DNA of 64,000 nucleotides. Origin: Theropithecus gelada. Lineage: Eukaryota > Chordata > Mammalia > Primates > Cercopithecidae. Shown piece by piece: positions 43,690-57,145 of this stretch. A program made the position numbers and the translations under genes. The notes under the pieces are model-generated. The model was not told where the DNA came from. It did no database searches and worked only from the letters and a program-made list of their open reading frames with translations. Location of the stretch: positions 121,253,646 through 121,317,645 of the forward strand of contig NC_037669.1 in the NCBI RefSeq assembly GCF_003255815.1. The letters run 5' to 3'. Position 1 is the stretch's first letter; each line of letters begins with the position of its first letter.

Positions 43690-43885
43690 ATACCTATTAA
43701 GAGTTTATTATGCACCAACTGCTGTGCAAATTGCTTACTATACTATACTCAGACGAAAAGTGTCATTACCCCCTTTATAAATGAAGTAAATCTACAAATC
43801 AGGGTCCCATGGCTAGTTCAAGGTGGAGGTAGAATTGAAAACCAGGCTTCTGTCTCTGACATCATGCTGTTTCCATTACACCACA
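43690..43885 (-). repeat. MIR SINE, inverted
   Basis: TTATTATGCACCAACTGCTG, TCATTACCCCCTTTATAAAT and GTAGAATTGAAAACCAGGCT follow reverse-complemented MIR including the B-box region. Confidence 0.8.
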
Positions 43886-46800
43886 AAATTCAGCACTACA
43901 AAAAATAGTTGCTGGAAGACTTTGTTCTGCTATCTTCTTACATTTTAATTCCGTGGTAAACCTTCGCACCCTATTTTCTTTTGGTTCTTGTATGAGATTG
44001 AATCTTTTTCATATATTTTATTGGCAGATGTATATTTTTGAAAAATTTTCAGCCAGCTTTATAACTTGCTGTTTATTTCATATGATGGAAATTACAGCTG
44101 TGAAGATGCCGTTTTAAGATAAAATTGCATCTAATGCTAATTTAAAATTGGCACCTAGTTTTGAAGTTTGTTTAAGGACGATGCTTGTTTATTGGATACT
44201 TTTAAACACTTAAATTATTTTCAGATTGATAGCAGGGCAGTTGGAAATGGTGAAGGAGAAAATGATTTTTTTGTGCCCTTATTACGAATTTTTTAATATT
44301 TTTATCCTGGTAAAACTTATGAGGCAGCTCTATTTTGAAGATCCAGAAAGGTTGATATACTGGGTATTTTTCTCTTATTTATGGTTTCCTGCAGGGACAA
44401 AAGCTTGGACAACTCTCCCTAACACTGGAAGTGCCAATTATCTGATGTGTTTACTTGTTTTACAGTCTAAGTTTTTGTAGATATCCTGAATTTGAATAAA
44501 CAGTGGACCACTATCCATGTTTAGTGTGTATTTCTCTATTTCAAATTGTCTCTGTATGACACCAGGCTTCCTTTAATAATAACAGACTCTTATTTCATTA
44601 TTCTGGGACAGAAACCTCAGGATATTAGGCCTTGTGTGTAGATACTGCCTCCTGGGCGGTTTTGCCACTTCACCAAGAACTCAGAATCGGAGCCCCTGCC
44701 AACCAGAGGTATCAAGGTTTGTGAGGCAGGTTAAATCACCCAGCGTGGTCAAATGTCTGAAGACCTAGTATGAGACTACTGTTGCCATTTGAAATTGTAG
44801 TCTGTGTATCTGCTATATAAGAAATATATTTTTTGAAAGAAAAAATCCAACACGATTTTTTAAAGACATCTGGTCTGTGCCCACTCTGATATTGGCTGAA
44901 TACGATGCTCTTGCATTTAGCATTGTTCTTTCTGCAGGCCCTGTAAGTCAAAGTTCTCCACGGGTCCTGTGTACAAGGCTGGGGCTGTCTACATTGGTTT
45001 TCCTGAGCAGCTTTCCTTCACCTCCCTGGTGTTGTTGCACAAAGACTCTTTTGTCTGACAATATTGGACTCTTCTCAAAATCTAAGCACTTTCAGGAAAA
45101 GACTTGGAAGTCTATCTTCTCAGTTTCCACACCTCTTTGCCCTCTGAGCTGTCATTTAGTATGACTGGTTGTTAGGCTCTCCACCCGGTTCCTTATCCAG
45201 TTTATTAGTGGATTGCATTATTACTGTACCTATTTTGAAAACTTTTGTTGAACATCTCTTAATATGCGCCTCTCTTCTATTTTACTTCATCTTACATTTT
45301 GGTAAGATTGAGATTTTAGGTGATGTTACTTTTCCATGTCAGGCTGAAGTTCAGTAAGATATTTAATCTTTCCTATACCCTAGCTTGGAAACATGCACCT
45401 CTTCACCTCCTTCCAACCCCTCAACTCCCCATAAAACTTTCATTTTCCTAAGAGACTTTTTCTTTTTAAACCAGCAAGATTTGATATACTCTATTTGAAT
45501 AAGAAAAAGTGCTAATGTGTTTGACTAGTCCAATTTATATTCATAAAATATAGTCACAAAAGAAGAGGCATTTCATTAAACTAAGGTATTTGTAACTATA
45601 ATATATTTATACTGGGGAGTTTGTATTTAATATCAGAATACACTGAGGTCATTTGCATTTGTTGCTAAATGGAAACACTAATTCTATGCAACAGTCTTTT
45701 TTTTAGTTTTAATTTTTTTTAGGTTTTAATTTTTGATCAAACAGCATTTTAATTGTTACTGTGCTGTATGGTGAGCGGTAAACTGCTTGCATTTATTTTC
45801 TGGTCTGTGCATGGTCATGTAAATAAGGATTTAGTGTCTGCAATGTGTATATTGTGATATAATCATTTATAAGCAAAATAGATTCCCTTCATATACATTT
45901 TGAGGACACTTTACCCATTATGAATTCTGCTGAAAACAGTTTTTCAGGTAGAGATGCAACTATATAGTGGTCTACAAGGGGGAACTAACCAAGGATTTCA
46001 ATTAATAATGTACTTTCAGCCCTGAGAGATATTACATTTGCCCGATCAAGGGTTATCCATCACCGTCCGGGCTACAGCTGTCTTCCTTCTCTTGTTTCAT
46101 GTTCTGTGAATGTACTCATCCATATGCCCCAGGACAGAAAGCTCTTGGCACAACAGTTTGCAGCTAAGTGTTTTCTTCTAAGGCCAGTGACAGTTTCTGA
46201 AGGTGAAACTTGCACACCTCTCAGAAGTATAATATTAAAGAGTTACATATAGCATTTCAATGAATTAAATAAACTATACCTTTTGAGAAAATGGAGAAGT
46301 TGTCAATAATATTTTCCATCCAATTATTCAGTTAGGATGTCTAGAATCCCTCAAATAACATTATATTTTCAATTAGCTAGTTTATCAGTTCATCTTGTAT
46401 TATTTTTCAAAACAGAAAAATATAAACATTATTCTTATGATTGGTGTGCTAGTGTCTGATTGAAATTGACTATGTGAATGAAAGAGTTCTATTTTTGCAT
46501 TTGGATTTGAAGTTCTTTTCTTCAATGTGCCAAAAGTTATTTAAAATAATGTCTACTTTAAAAAATATTCCTTCTCTGGTTTTGGTATTTGTGTTTCGTA
46601 TTGAAGAATGGAGTCCCCACAGTATACGTGTCCTATAGCCAAGTAACTGCATTTATATTGTTATAAATTTTTGAGGTTGGAATCTCAAGTTTTTAAATTA
46701 AATAACTACAGTTAACTGTATTAAGTGTAAGGTTGAATTTGATCAAAAATAAGAAAAGCATTTATGACAACCCCTGTAAATGTTTAAATAGTTTAGTTGT

Positions 46801-47831
46801 GTTTGTGAGAATTAAATTGTATTATAAGAAGCCAACATTGAGTATACTGGTTCCTCTGGGACACATTTGACTTTTGGGAGATAAAAAAAATCTTGCATTA
46901 ATGAAATTCTGCAAGTTTTTGATTTAGTAGAAAATGTTTCCAGTCTATGTGAAGCAATTTTAAAGTGTATATGTGTATAATTACTTGTAGAAACTGCTTA
47001 ACTTTAATGATGCATTTCTCGATCATATAATAGGAAAACTAACGGCTTTAATTAAGATTTATGAAGCATAGAGGTAATATATTCTGCTAAATTAGGTAGT
47101 CGTTGGTGGGTAGTATGCTTTTAGAGATGAATTTTCTACATATACTTCACTTCCTTGTGCATTTTGGGTTTATAAAGGTAATTTGTAACACTAAATCCTT
47201 CTATCCATTAGTAGACAAAAGTAAGCTTTGTTTTCTTTTTAAACTTTTAATTAGTAATAATAATTTAATAATGGGCAGACACCATTAAATATTTCTTTAA
47301 TCATTGATTTCAGGTCATAGCCACATGAGCCTGTCTTGAGGAAAAGAAAGAAAATTCACCATTTTATTTAAGCAACTGGTTAATTTGAAATTGAATGCTT
47401 AGAAACTGGTTGTAGGACCTAAATCAACCAATTCATTTAAAATAAACAGTTCTGACTAAATTAAACCAGTCCAGCTCTTGCTCCCCCATTAACTTGAGAA
47501 TATCGATCCATTTTTTTTTTTTTTCCCAGTTGGATCCAGTTTTTAAGGTCAGATTCTGTGATGTTTATTTTTGTTCCATACCAGGCCTGCTGGTAACATG
47601 TTGGTAAGATTATCAATTGATGTTCAGAGAGTATCAACTTTGAGACTCAGGATAAGCTTTGCTATGAAAGCCTACTGTTTGGAATGCCTGCAGACAGACT
47701 AATGGGAGCGGATGGGCCTGGATCTCCCTTGCTCAGCCTGCCATTCACCTCTTCCCATTTCCCCAAGCAGAGGAGACTCAGACTTGAGAAGGACTAATGG
47801 AAACTCCTCTTCTCCCAGTGTTCCTTCAGGG
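43886..47831. other. Long repeat-poor AT-rich stretch
   Basis: About 3.9 kb with no named transposon, the longest such interval in the window. An octamer-type ATTTGCAT occurs at 45651-45658. 46.01-46.27 kb is CpG-bearing (GCCCGATCAAGGG, CACCGTCCGGGC). T runs lie at 45700-45720 and 47511-47524. No coding frame with a known domain. Confidence 0.4.
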
Positions 47832-48008
47832 TAGTGGTTGTCAAACTTTGCCTGTATAAGAATCATCCAAAGCGTCTATTAAACCAGTGTGCTGGCCCTC
47901 CCCCCTGGAATTTCTGATTCTGCAGGTCTGAGCTGGGGCCTAAGAATTTGACTTCCCAGGTGATGCTGATACTGCTAGTCCAGGGACTACATTTTGAGGG
48001 CCATTGCT
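47832..48008 (+). mobile_element. MER5A (hAT-Charlie)
   Basis: AGTGGTTGTCAAACTTTGCC, AATTTCTGATTCTGCAGGTC and AGGTGATGCTGATACTGCTA are MER5A in plus orientation, near full length. Confidence 0.9.
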
Positions 48009-48199
48009 TTAGGAATGAGAACTCTGAGTTAAAAGAAAAAAAAAAAAGAAGAATGTCACAGCTGTAGATAGACATAGAAAATTGGGAATAGGTCATTTTC
48101 ACAATGCCACATGTGCTTCTGTTTTTCTTTACACTTAAAGCAAAGGGTCAACTATTTTTAAGAGAGCATTTTTTTTGGTGGAGGGACTTGAGGTACTTA

Positions 48200-48566
48200 G
48201 GTGAAAAGGTTTTTTGTGTGTGTGTGTGTGTGTGTGGTGGTGGTGGTGGTGGTGTTGAGAGGGAGTCTTACTCTGTTGCCCAGGCTGGAGTGTAGCTGGA
48301 GTGCCGTGCTGCAATCTCGACTCACTGCAACCTCCGCCTCCTGGGTTCAAGCAATTCTCCTGCCTCAGCCTCCTGAGTAGCTGGGACTACAGGTGTGCAC
48401 CACCACGCCCGGCTAATTTTTTGTGTTTTTAGTGGAGACAGGGTTTCACCATGTTGACCAAGCTGGTCTCAAACTCTTGACCTCAGGTGATCTGCCTGCT
48501 TTGGTGTCCCAAAGTGCCAGGATTACAGGCATGAGCCACTGCACCTGGCGGAAAAGTGGTTTTTTG
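48200..48566 (-). mobile_element. AluS, inverted, tail turned into GT/GGT microsatellite
   Basis: Body about 48255-48549. The poly-A side is now (GT)n at 48215-48236 and (GTG)n to 48254. The flanks GAAAAGGTTTTTTG (before) and GAAAAGTGGTTTTTTG (after) are the probable TSD. A roughly 11-bp internal tandem repeat (GGCTGGAGTGTAGCTGGAGT) lies near 48284-48303. Confidence 0.92.
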
Positions 48567-48722
48567 AATGAAGAATAAGTAAGTGAAATTGGGCCACTTG
48601 GTTTAGCCTAATGACCAACGGCTATCTTTGAATTGACTCCTTGGGAATGGGGATCTCAAGTCCAGCAGCATCTGCCTAGTCTTTTATATCTTGTTCCATT
48701 GTCAGCTTGATTAGGGTAGAGC
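48567..48722. other. Unique spacer
   Basis: Nothing recognised. Confidence 0.4.
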
Positions 48723-48908
48723 CAGTGGTTCTCACTTGTGGTGTGCAGAGAATCATCATGGGACTCCATGGAAATGTAGATTCCTGGACCCTACCCTGGA
48801 GATTTCAGATTAGATAGCTCTCAGATGGCATTGAGGAATCTGAATTTTTAGCGTTAGCACTGAAGGAGATTCACATGTTGATATTTCATGGGCCACAGTG
48901 AACTACAC
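48723..48908 (+). mobile_element. MER5-like hAT-Charlie element
   Basis: CAGTGGTTCTCACTTGTGGT, CCTGGACCCTACCCTGGAGA and GAGATTCACATGTTGATATT fit a diverged MER5A/B-type element. Confidence 0.65.
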
Positions 48909-49202
48909 TTATATATAGACAATCTGCATTGTACAGGGTATATTTGCCTCAGGATCCCCAAATGGTTCCTCTGTTGGGAAATTTTCTCGTTCAGTGTTCT
49001 TGTCTAGCTGTAATATTTATGCTGTTTTCCTGTGGAATTTAGTTTGTTAGCTCCTTCTCAAACTTTGCTTTCCACCAAGTATAGTCTTGAAAAAATTAAT
49101 TTCCCTGAGTTTGATTTTTCCCATCTACAGACTGCATGCAGGATGAGGCTACAACATTTCTGCGTTTTCTTTTCCTAGTGGTAATACTCTATTAACCCAG
49201 CC
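48909..49202. other. Unique DNA
   Basis: Nothing recognised. Confidence 0.4.
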
Positions 49203-49322
49203 AAGCTGGGTGCAGTCTTGCAGGCCTGAAGTCCCAGTTAGTGAGTAGGCTGAGGCCAGAGGATCACTTGAGCCCAGGAATTTCAGACTAGCCTGGGCAA
49301 CATAGTGAGACCCCTTCTCAAT
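49203..49322 (+). mobile_element. Fossil Alu monomer (FLAM-like)
   Basis: AAGCTGGGTGCAGTCTTGCA, GGCTGAGGCCAGAGGATCAC and GCCTGGGCAACATAGTGAGA make a single Alu arm of about 120 bp without a second arm. Confidence 0.8.
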
Positions 49323-49419
49323 AAGAATTTAATTCTTAAAAAATTCTATCTTAGCATTTAGCAAACATTAATCAGTAAATAAACAAATGAATAATAAATA
49401 AATGAATGCACATATATCT

Positions 49420-49595
49420 CGTTTTATACATACATATATAAGTCTTAGATGTATACACATACACTGTATTTTATATGCACATATATATCCATGATGTGTG
49501 TATAAATACATATCATGCCTATATATCATGTATAGAATGAGCCATTTATAAGTATGTATGCATGTGTATATATGTGTGTGTGTGTATGTGTGTTG
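49420..49595. repeat. Degenerate (TATG)n/(TA)n/(GT)n tract
   Basis: Alternating purine-pyrimidine AT-rich repeats with ATATAT, TGTATA and GTGTGTGTG units. Confidence 0.85.
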
Positions 49596-49600
49596 GGTAT

Positions 49601-52029
49601 AAAGGTTGGGTATAAAGATAAGTATTTCATCTGCGTCCTCCAGACTGTAGCCTGCATTTTTCACCTCTACGTTATCCTGATTCTGGCATAATAAAATGTG
49701 ATTGGTGCTTTGATGGAGTTAGCCCAGAAAGCTGTGGGAGCAAGCAGGGAAGGAATCAAATGGAGAATGGAGAGTGAAGGTGTAGGGAAAATATCTACAT
49801 CGTAGTCTTAATCAATAGACCCAGCAAATTCCATGATTAGGAACATTAAAGGATATTTGCATTTTAAAATTATAGTGGAATTTCAAAATAGTAGATTTCT
49901 AGAATTAGTCTACATGCAATTGTGGAAAATACTGGCAGCTGTTTGGCTTTAAGTGCCCTAATTGAGATGGGAGGCATGGCAAGGGACTCTAAGATGTGGA
50001 CTTTTAATCCGGCTGAAAAGATGAGACTATCATATATAAAGCAACTGGAAAAATTGAACTTCATGATTCTGTGCCCTGCATGGGAAGAATTCTAGACTTT
50101 CAGGGCAGAGAGAAGCTAATGTGCTTGCATAAAAGTTATCCAGTAAAGGCTGGACCTAAATTGGGCACTGGGCAAGGATTTAGGGGAACTAGAGAGGAGA
50201 GGGCGGTGGACACCCCAGAGGGTAAAGGAGAAGGCTGGAAGGAAAGGATAAACACCATCCAGTCGGGCAGGGTGGACGTGGGGGCAGTAAGAGGAGGTGC
50301 AGGCTTTCTGTGAAAGGGTGAGGAAGATAATGTTGGGCAAGTAGGCTGCAGTCGGCTGAGGAATAATGTGAACGTCAGAAAGGAAGAGGCCTTCTGGACT
50401 GGAGGCAGCCACATCCGTCTTTAGGAGTCGTGGACAGCACAGTGCTGATGCCCAGATTTTTGCTGGTGAGCCAGCAAGTTTTTGTGAACAGCAGACACCC
50501 TGGAATTTTTAATCCAGTGTTTTGTTTGGGTTTCTAGTGGTGTATTTGGGAATTATTTGGGTTTGTTTCTGGCAGGGTGACTTTGAAGTTTGCATTGTGA
50601 GGGATGAAGAGCGAGACTGGTTGAAGGGTAACTGCTGGTTGGGGGTAGAACAAAAGCTCTGAGTCACAGTCACTCAGCTTTCTGTGCTCCCTTCTTCTGG
50701 AAGTGTAAACAGCCACATCACTTCAGTTTGGCTTCTAGAAAATGAAGATGAAATGGGTGGGGACCAGAAATGGTTTTGATTTTATGAGTATTTTTTATGG
50801 AAAATTATTCTTATACTGTACTGTTGTTATGGGCCATCTCCTAGGACATAGAAAGTGCTTGTTTTCAGTGGAATTTTCCTTTTAGGAAAGAATTTTATCA
50901 TATTGTTGCTGGAGAGCATGCTATTTGACCTGTGGTTCTGAATCTTTTAATAAGGAACGCTACATATTATAACAGGTTTCTCTTTCATTTTATTTGTTTT
51001 TAGTATGAGACCATCTCTCAAATCCACACGTTGTTACATTGGGTCATTCAAGTGACATAGGTGATTAGCATGGGTTCATCACCTATTCGTCATAATAGTG
51101 TGACATAGCAGAGTGTGGGCTTTGGGCTGAGACAGAAGAGGCCATTCGCTGCTCTGTCTTACAAGTGTGTGGGTGTGTAACATGGAGCAAAAAACCAAAG
51201 AGAAATAAACCATAAGTATCATTTGCTAAATGGTGTACTTGGCTTTCTCTCTCAGCTTGGTGCATCTGACTCTCAGCTCTCCAATTGTTCCAGGGATTTC
51301 TCTGTCCACAGCCTACAAAATACCAGCAGAAGGTTACTTTTGCTTTTACAAAGCCAACATTTCCTTGAATCAGAGAATGACTAAACCCATATTATAATTT
51401 AGGAGTAATATAAAGTTTACTATGTAGTTGATTTAAGTATACTTACACGTACAAAGATATAAATGATGTACCAAGGGATTCTGTTATTGAATCCCCGTTC
51501 TCTTCCACTAATAAGCGAGAGGGCTGAGAGGATTGCCACAGTCCTGGTGGGGTCTGGGGTTTTCTGTTCTCAATGAGGTAGTGTTCCATGTTATTCTTGG
51601 ACTGTGCCTTTCCATAGGATCATGTTGGCATCTTTGTTTCTGATGACTTGCTAGTAGAAAACTCCCCATCTGGCTTAGGAATTTGCTCAATTTCACTTTG
51701 ATTAGGGAATCTTCATCAACTCTAGAGCAGATTGCTTTCTCTAATAGGTTCTGCAGAAGGCCTGCTTGCATTTTGCATTATGCTGTGCTGGTAGGGACAC
51801 TTTCTATTTTGCTGCCTTCAGTAGAGATAGTAACTTCTAGATTAGTATCGTAGCTAAAACTGATTTCACATTATCCCTTTCAGTTTAATACTCGTTAAAT
51901 ATTTCATCTGGCTGCAGCAGCTTAATAATCTTAATATACAATTATTTCAATCCACCATCAAGTGGCTGTGTGTGGACTTTCAAAATCCGAAGGTTTTCAT
52001 TGTGTAATGGGGGACTGGTAAGAACCACA
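49601..52029. other. Long unique stretch
   Basis: About 2.4 kb with no named repeat or gene. 51.8-52.0 kb is homeodomain-core-rich (AGCAGCTTAATAATCTTAAT) and possibly conserved. The 98-codon minus frame at 50116-50412 has no known domain. Confidence 0.4.
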
Positions 52030-52115
52030 CTGTTGATTTGTTGAGAAAGTTAAATGAAATATGCATATAGAAGTACCTAGCTTGGCGCCTGACATACAAT
52101 AGAGATTTTAAAAAT
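52030..52115 (+). repeat. MIR/L2-like 3' fragment
   Basis: TTAAATGAAATATGCATATA, then AGTACCTAGCTTGGCGCCTG, then ACATACAATAG resembles the MIR 3' half. Confidence 0.6.
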
Positions 52116-53094
52116 ACTTCTTCCTTTGTACCTATGTGACAGGCCTGAATCTTAGAGAAAAGGATTTTATTCTTATTCTGGTTCTCCATTTCTAGTCTTA
52201 ACAAATTGGCCTCTGACAACCGTTTAGAGAAGAACATTCTGCACTGGCTATTCCTCTATGGGAGCAGATTTTGCCAGATATGCTCACTTATCAGTGTGGG
52301 CACTCTGATTCTAAGGTAGAGCAAATAACCCAAAATATCTATTGCTGTTGTTATTGTTGCTACTATACCTATTTTAGCTACCTTAGTCATCTTATTCATC
52401 TTGGTATTTACCTCATGCCCACAAGAGCAGGCTTCCCAACTTCATACTTTTTCATCAAATCAGTGGATATTTTCCCCCAGAAATGTAGCACGTTAGAAAA
52501 ATAAATTGGTAAAAACTAATGCTTACTTAGAGTTTGTTTTCTCTTCTTGTTTATAGAAATCCAAAACAAAAACAAACTCCACCTGAACTTGTTGATGATC
52601 TGTTGTTTTCCTGCTTCTGGTTCAGATGTGGAACAAAATGAAAGGCATGTGGCGATTCATAGTTCTGAGTCCAAAGATGCCAAGAAAGGGTAGTGCTGAA
52701 TAAAAGGGAAAGTGAAGAGGGAGTGCCTGAATTCTAAAGGGTCTTGCAAGTTGGCTCAATTGGTGTCTTTTGTGACAAAATGGTTGCAGTGATTCCAAGG
52801 GAATCAGCCTTAGAAACACTAATTTTTCTTCAGAAGTTGCATGTTATTTGAACACAGGTTAGTTAAAAGTAGGTAGATGGATGTATAGGTTTGTAGGCAG
52901 ATAGATAGATTTTTCTCTGTGAGTTGGAATTGCAGTGTGGTGATGAAGATGAGAAATAACTTGGTTCGACTAATGCAAGTGAGGCCAGGTTAAGCCCAGA
53001 GCTTGCTGTACAGACTAGCTATTCAGCAATAAATCAATGGGGGTTGGAGAGGGGAGACAGTGGGGAATAGCATGCCATATTACATGGCATAAGA
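52116..53094. other. Unique DNA
   Basis: A short GATA-like run (GATAGATAGAT) lies near 52900. No gene recognised. Confidence 0.4.
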
Positions 53095-53255
53095 TAAAAT
53101 CATAAAATGCCAGAGCTGAGGGGCCATTAGAGAATGTTTTTTCCAGCCACATCATTTTATGAATGAGGAAACAGAGGCCCTGAGAGGTGGCATGGATCTC
53201 CTAGGACCTGCAGTTACTTATACAGTTTAAAGTAGAATCTACTCTAACATGGTGC
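53095..53255 (-). repeat. MIR-like ancient SINE remnant
   Basis: CATTTTATGAATGAGGAAAC, then AGAGGCCCTGAGAGGTGG fits the reverse-complemented MIR/MIR3 class. Diverged. Confidence 0.55.
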
Positions 53256-55529
53256 CTTCCTGGTCTCTAGAGAGGCGTAGGGGTATGTGATGGCCGAATT
53301 TGGCCTATTGTCAATCTATGAGATTTTCAGTTGCTTCTTAGAGATAAGAATAGTGGTGTCATTCATCCTTCTAGCTCTTATGCTGCAAAGCTTTGTGTCT
53401 CTGTGGGAAGCAGACAGCCTAGATTAATATCCTGGGGCCTTCTTCTCCATCTTAATTTAATATTGAGTAATAGGGAAAATTAGCCACAGGTTAATAATTT
53501 GGAGTTGATTTCTTTCCCTAAGACTTGGAGAGTTGGGAGGGAAAAAAGAGGGCCATTTGCATTGGGAATTTTCAGAAGCTACCACACAGCCACTTGAGTA
53601 GGGTTTACTTTCTGAATTTTCCGAGTTGACAGCACAAGGTATGGGTAGACTTCAAAATATAGGTATGGAATAGTCATACTTCCCACCTCTCTAATTGGAC
53701 ATGGTGGTTCTTGAAGACAAGAAAAAAACCCTATGTATTTGATTTACCTAAAAGATTTCCAAATTTACTTTTCTGTAGGAGATGTAGTACATTTTCATAT
53801 TCTGAGAGTCCAATGTTTTTAAATAAAAAAAACCCAAATTCAAACATATATATCAAAGAATAGCTTCTTTGAGTTAAATCCTTGCTTGCCAATGTGTCCT
53901 TTTATGAGATAGGGTCGTTTGTCATGAGGGAAAGCAGGATTAATTAACTGTGGAAAATGTACGAAGTGTGGAAACTGTGAGTTCTAAAATGTTTCCACAT
54001 TAAAATATGGGGAAAGAAGCATAGATGAACCTAGACATCAATATGACTTTTTTCTTCAGAAGGCTTAAAAAATCTCTCCATCACACAAATGAAACAACCT
54101 ATTACACACACGGTCTTCCCATATGTCTAACGCAGAAACAAATGAGAAATGTACTTTATTTCCACATAAATTGTGTGGTTTCAAAATTCAGTTCCCTTCA
54201 CCCCTGAACTCTGGCCAGCATGCCACTTATATGCCTAACAGGATGGCAGAACTTTTAATGAGACAAATTATGGAAGGGGAGAGCCACATAAGTTTGCAGC
54301 TCATGAAAGTATCAAAACAAAACAAAATGAAAATCACCCACAAAAATCTCTATGGAAAAATAAAAAACAATTCCAAAAGGAGTTGCCAAAGAAAGGTATA
54401 TAAGTCACTGTAGCCTTGAGGAAGTCATCATCTATGAGCCAGTAAGTCACTGTATATTTTTGTTTTGTTATTTACTCTGTTGTTTGATAAAATGAGTCCT
54501 TACGTTGAATACTGTAATATTATACAGAAGATATAGCAACTACTTCAAAGATGAAAGATACTCTACATATCCAGGTCTCTCTTCATGTAATTTTATTTTG
54601 CTTAATACAAATAATAAAAAGTCTATTTATAATTTTCTTCTGGTTTCTGATGACAATACAGTCAACAATTTGAATTATTATGGTAATTAAATTAACAAAT
54701 TAATTTGGAACTATATGGAGTTTATGCATATTTCTGGCTAATTCTGGATCTGATCCTTAAGGCCAGGATTTAATTTTGGATAAAGGGATTCATTTAAATT
54801 TGGTATTTTTTTTTCCTGGTAGGTGAATAATAGAACTCTGTAAACAAATAGAAAAGTGCACTTTAAAAGATAAAAGACATGGAGATGCAACTGGAAATTC
54901 TTTGTTCCATGAAGCATTAGGCTATGACAGTGTACAATGTAACTGTTTGCAATGAAATCAATACATTTTTAGAGTAGCATTGGAAACTATCTTTTGTCCT
55001 TACCACGTTCCTCCTAAATATTTTACAGGTTCTAGCATTACTTTGCATGGTTCCAGGACAGGATATTAAAAAGTAAAAAATTAGATTCAACAATATTTGC
55101 ATCTCCCCTCCCTTTTTGTTCTACACGGTGTCAAATAACTGGTTTGACTGATTTCCCCAGCCTTCACTGACCAGTTGTTTGAGTTGGCCCATTCAATAGG
55201 TAATTATGTGTGTGTGTGTGTGTGTGTGTGTTTGTGTGGGTTTACATGTGATGAAGAGCCACAGTCCCTTTGACAGAAACCATGCCATATGTGCCAATGG
55301 CAAAAAATGTTACCATTCTCTTAAAACTCCCTGTTTTAGGAAAGAGATGTGATTATCAGAAACATTTGGGGACAGCTCCAGGCTTTTTGATAAATGTTGC
55401 CGAATAAAAATACAGTATGATCATTTCTGTATTACAGGAAATATTGGGCAGTCAAAGCATTGTGAAATGTCTGGCAAAAAAAAAAAAAAAATTAGGTGCT
55501 CAATAAATATTGGTTGGAATGCTGACCCC
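53256..55529. other. Long unique stretch
   Basis: No gene or named transposon. GT microsatellite at 55207 and a poly-A run at 55476-55490 followed by CTCAATAAATATTGGTTGGA, which resembles an L2/MIR end. Confidence 0.4.
55207..55231. repeat. (GT)n microsatellite
   Basis: About 12 GT units. Confidence 0.95.
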
Positions 55530-55745
55530 ACCTTTTATCAGGTGTGCATCTTTGGACAATTATTTAACCTCTTTTTATTGTCCAAGTTCCCGCATCTGGA
55601 AAGGTGGGGATGATAACTGCACTGCTGTTATTAGGTTATTATGAAAGTTAAATGAGTTAGTACATATAAGGTGCTTAGAACAGGAACTGGCACATAGTCC
55701 TCAATAAATGTGACTTAATATTACCAGTACTATGATTACTTCTAC
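55530..55745 (+). repeat. MIR SINE
   Basis: GGACAATTATTTAACCTCTT, GAAAGTTAAATGAGTTAGTA, AGGTGCTTAGAACAGGAACT and GGCACATAGTCCTCAATAAA give the MIR core and 3' half in order. Confidence 0.9.
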
Positions 55746-56581
55746 GATTACTACAGAAATGCCAGCACTAACTGCTGATACCTTGTAAGTGGAAAGCTAT
55801 TTCTAAAAGCTGCTGCACAGAGAACACTACCAGATGGTTATGCTTTAAGAACTGACCAAACTGAGTAATTTCACTTGTGCATCTGGTCAGACTGAGCTTT
55901 GGTGTAAGGTAGACATAGAAATCTATGAAAACAAACAAATAAACAGAATTCAGTCTCCTGTATGGGTAAGTGAAGAATCTAAATTGAAATTATATATTCC
56001 TAGGGGATGTTACAAAGGCAAATGTTTTCTTTGGGATCTAGTGAAACACAAATACATACCCATATAACACTAAACTGACAAATGGTAAATTAAAACTTTC
56101 TTGCAAATATATTATTCTTCAAGCCAAATTTCATTAGCCTGAGCCTTAATAATATCAGTGATCACCTATTCCTTAAGGACGGTTGTGAAAATTAATGTTG
56201 GTAAAGGGTTTCCAGAGGTACAATAGCCATGCAAAATAGTATTGTTATTTACATTACATTGCAAATCTATGCCCAAGGCAATAAAGAAATTATGCTAACT
56301 AGATGGCAAACTATTATAGTTGTTGGCTTTAGATGCTTAAAATACAAAGGTGTGGGAAAAGTAAAGATGGAAATTTGAATGCAGAGTGTGGTTTATAATG
56401 TAAAAAAATTTAAACTAAATAGTATATTCATAATCCTCTGTGGTTTTTATGTGTTTCCCCTATGGGAGCAAGTATTCTCATTCCTACTTTACTTGCAAAG
56501 AAGTGGATAGGAAAATGTAGATTTAAAACCATCTATTGATTAGACAACTATTTGAAGTTTTGAAATGAAAATACAAAAAAT
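55746..56581. other. Unique AT-rich DNA
   Basis: Nothing recognised. Confidence 0.4.
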
Positions 56582-56890
56582 AGAAATTGAGACCGGGTGT
56601 GGTGGCTCACACCTGTAATTCCAGCACTTTGGGAGGCCTAGGGGGCAGATCACCTTAGTTCAGGAGTTCGAGACAATCCTGGCTAACATGGTGAAACCCC
56701 GTCTCTACTAAAAATACAAAAAAATTAGCTGGGCGTGGTAGCGGACACCAGCTACTCAGGAGGCTGAGGCAGGAGAATGGCGTGAACCCGGGAGGCGGCG
56801 CTTGCAGTGAGCCGAGATTGCACCACTGCACTCCAGCTGGGCGACAGAGTGAGACTCTGTCTCAAAAAAAAAAAAAAAAAAAGAAATTGA
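56582..56890 (+). mobile_element. AluY-type
   Basis: Body 56590-56881, GACCGGGTGTGGTGGCTCAC to CTCTGTCTC plus an A tail. TSD AGAAATTGA at 56582-56590 and 56882-56890. Small deletions in the right arm (GTAGCGGACACCAGCTACTC). Confidence 0.94.
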
Positions 56891-57145
56891 GTTAATTATT
56901 CTGCATAATACTGTTGATCTTAAATGTTTTCTCTCTTTTTGAATACAGCATGCAATTTTGTGGTTGTAAAGTCTTGTATAGGAATATGATAGGGAGAAGG
57001 AAAACAAAAATGTTAGCATTAATATGGTTTTGCCTCCCAGGATACAGAACCGCCTGTTAAGAATGTTGTTAACATTTTTTTTTTCCTGTTTGGGAGATTT
57101 AAAAAACTTGTTATTCCTAAATAGCCCTCAAGAAGTGTATTGAAT
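56891..57145. other. Unique spacer
   Basis: Nothing recognised. Confidence 0.4.

Noticed and set aside
49380..49600. Possible protein-coding frame or satellite
   Set aside because: Degenerate TATG/TA/GT simple repeat explains it.
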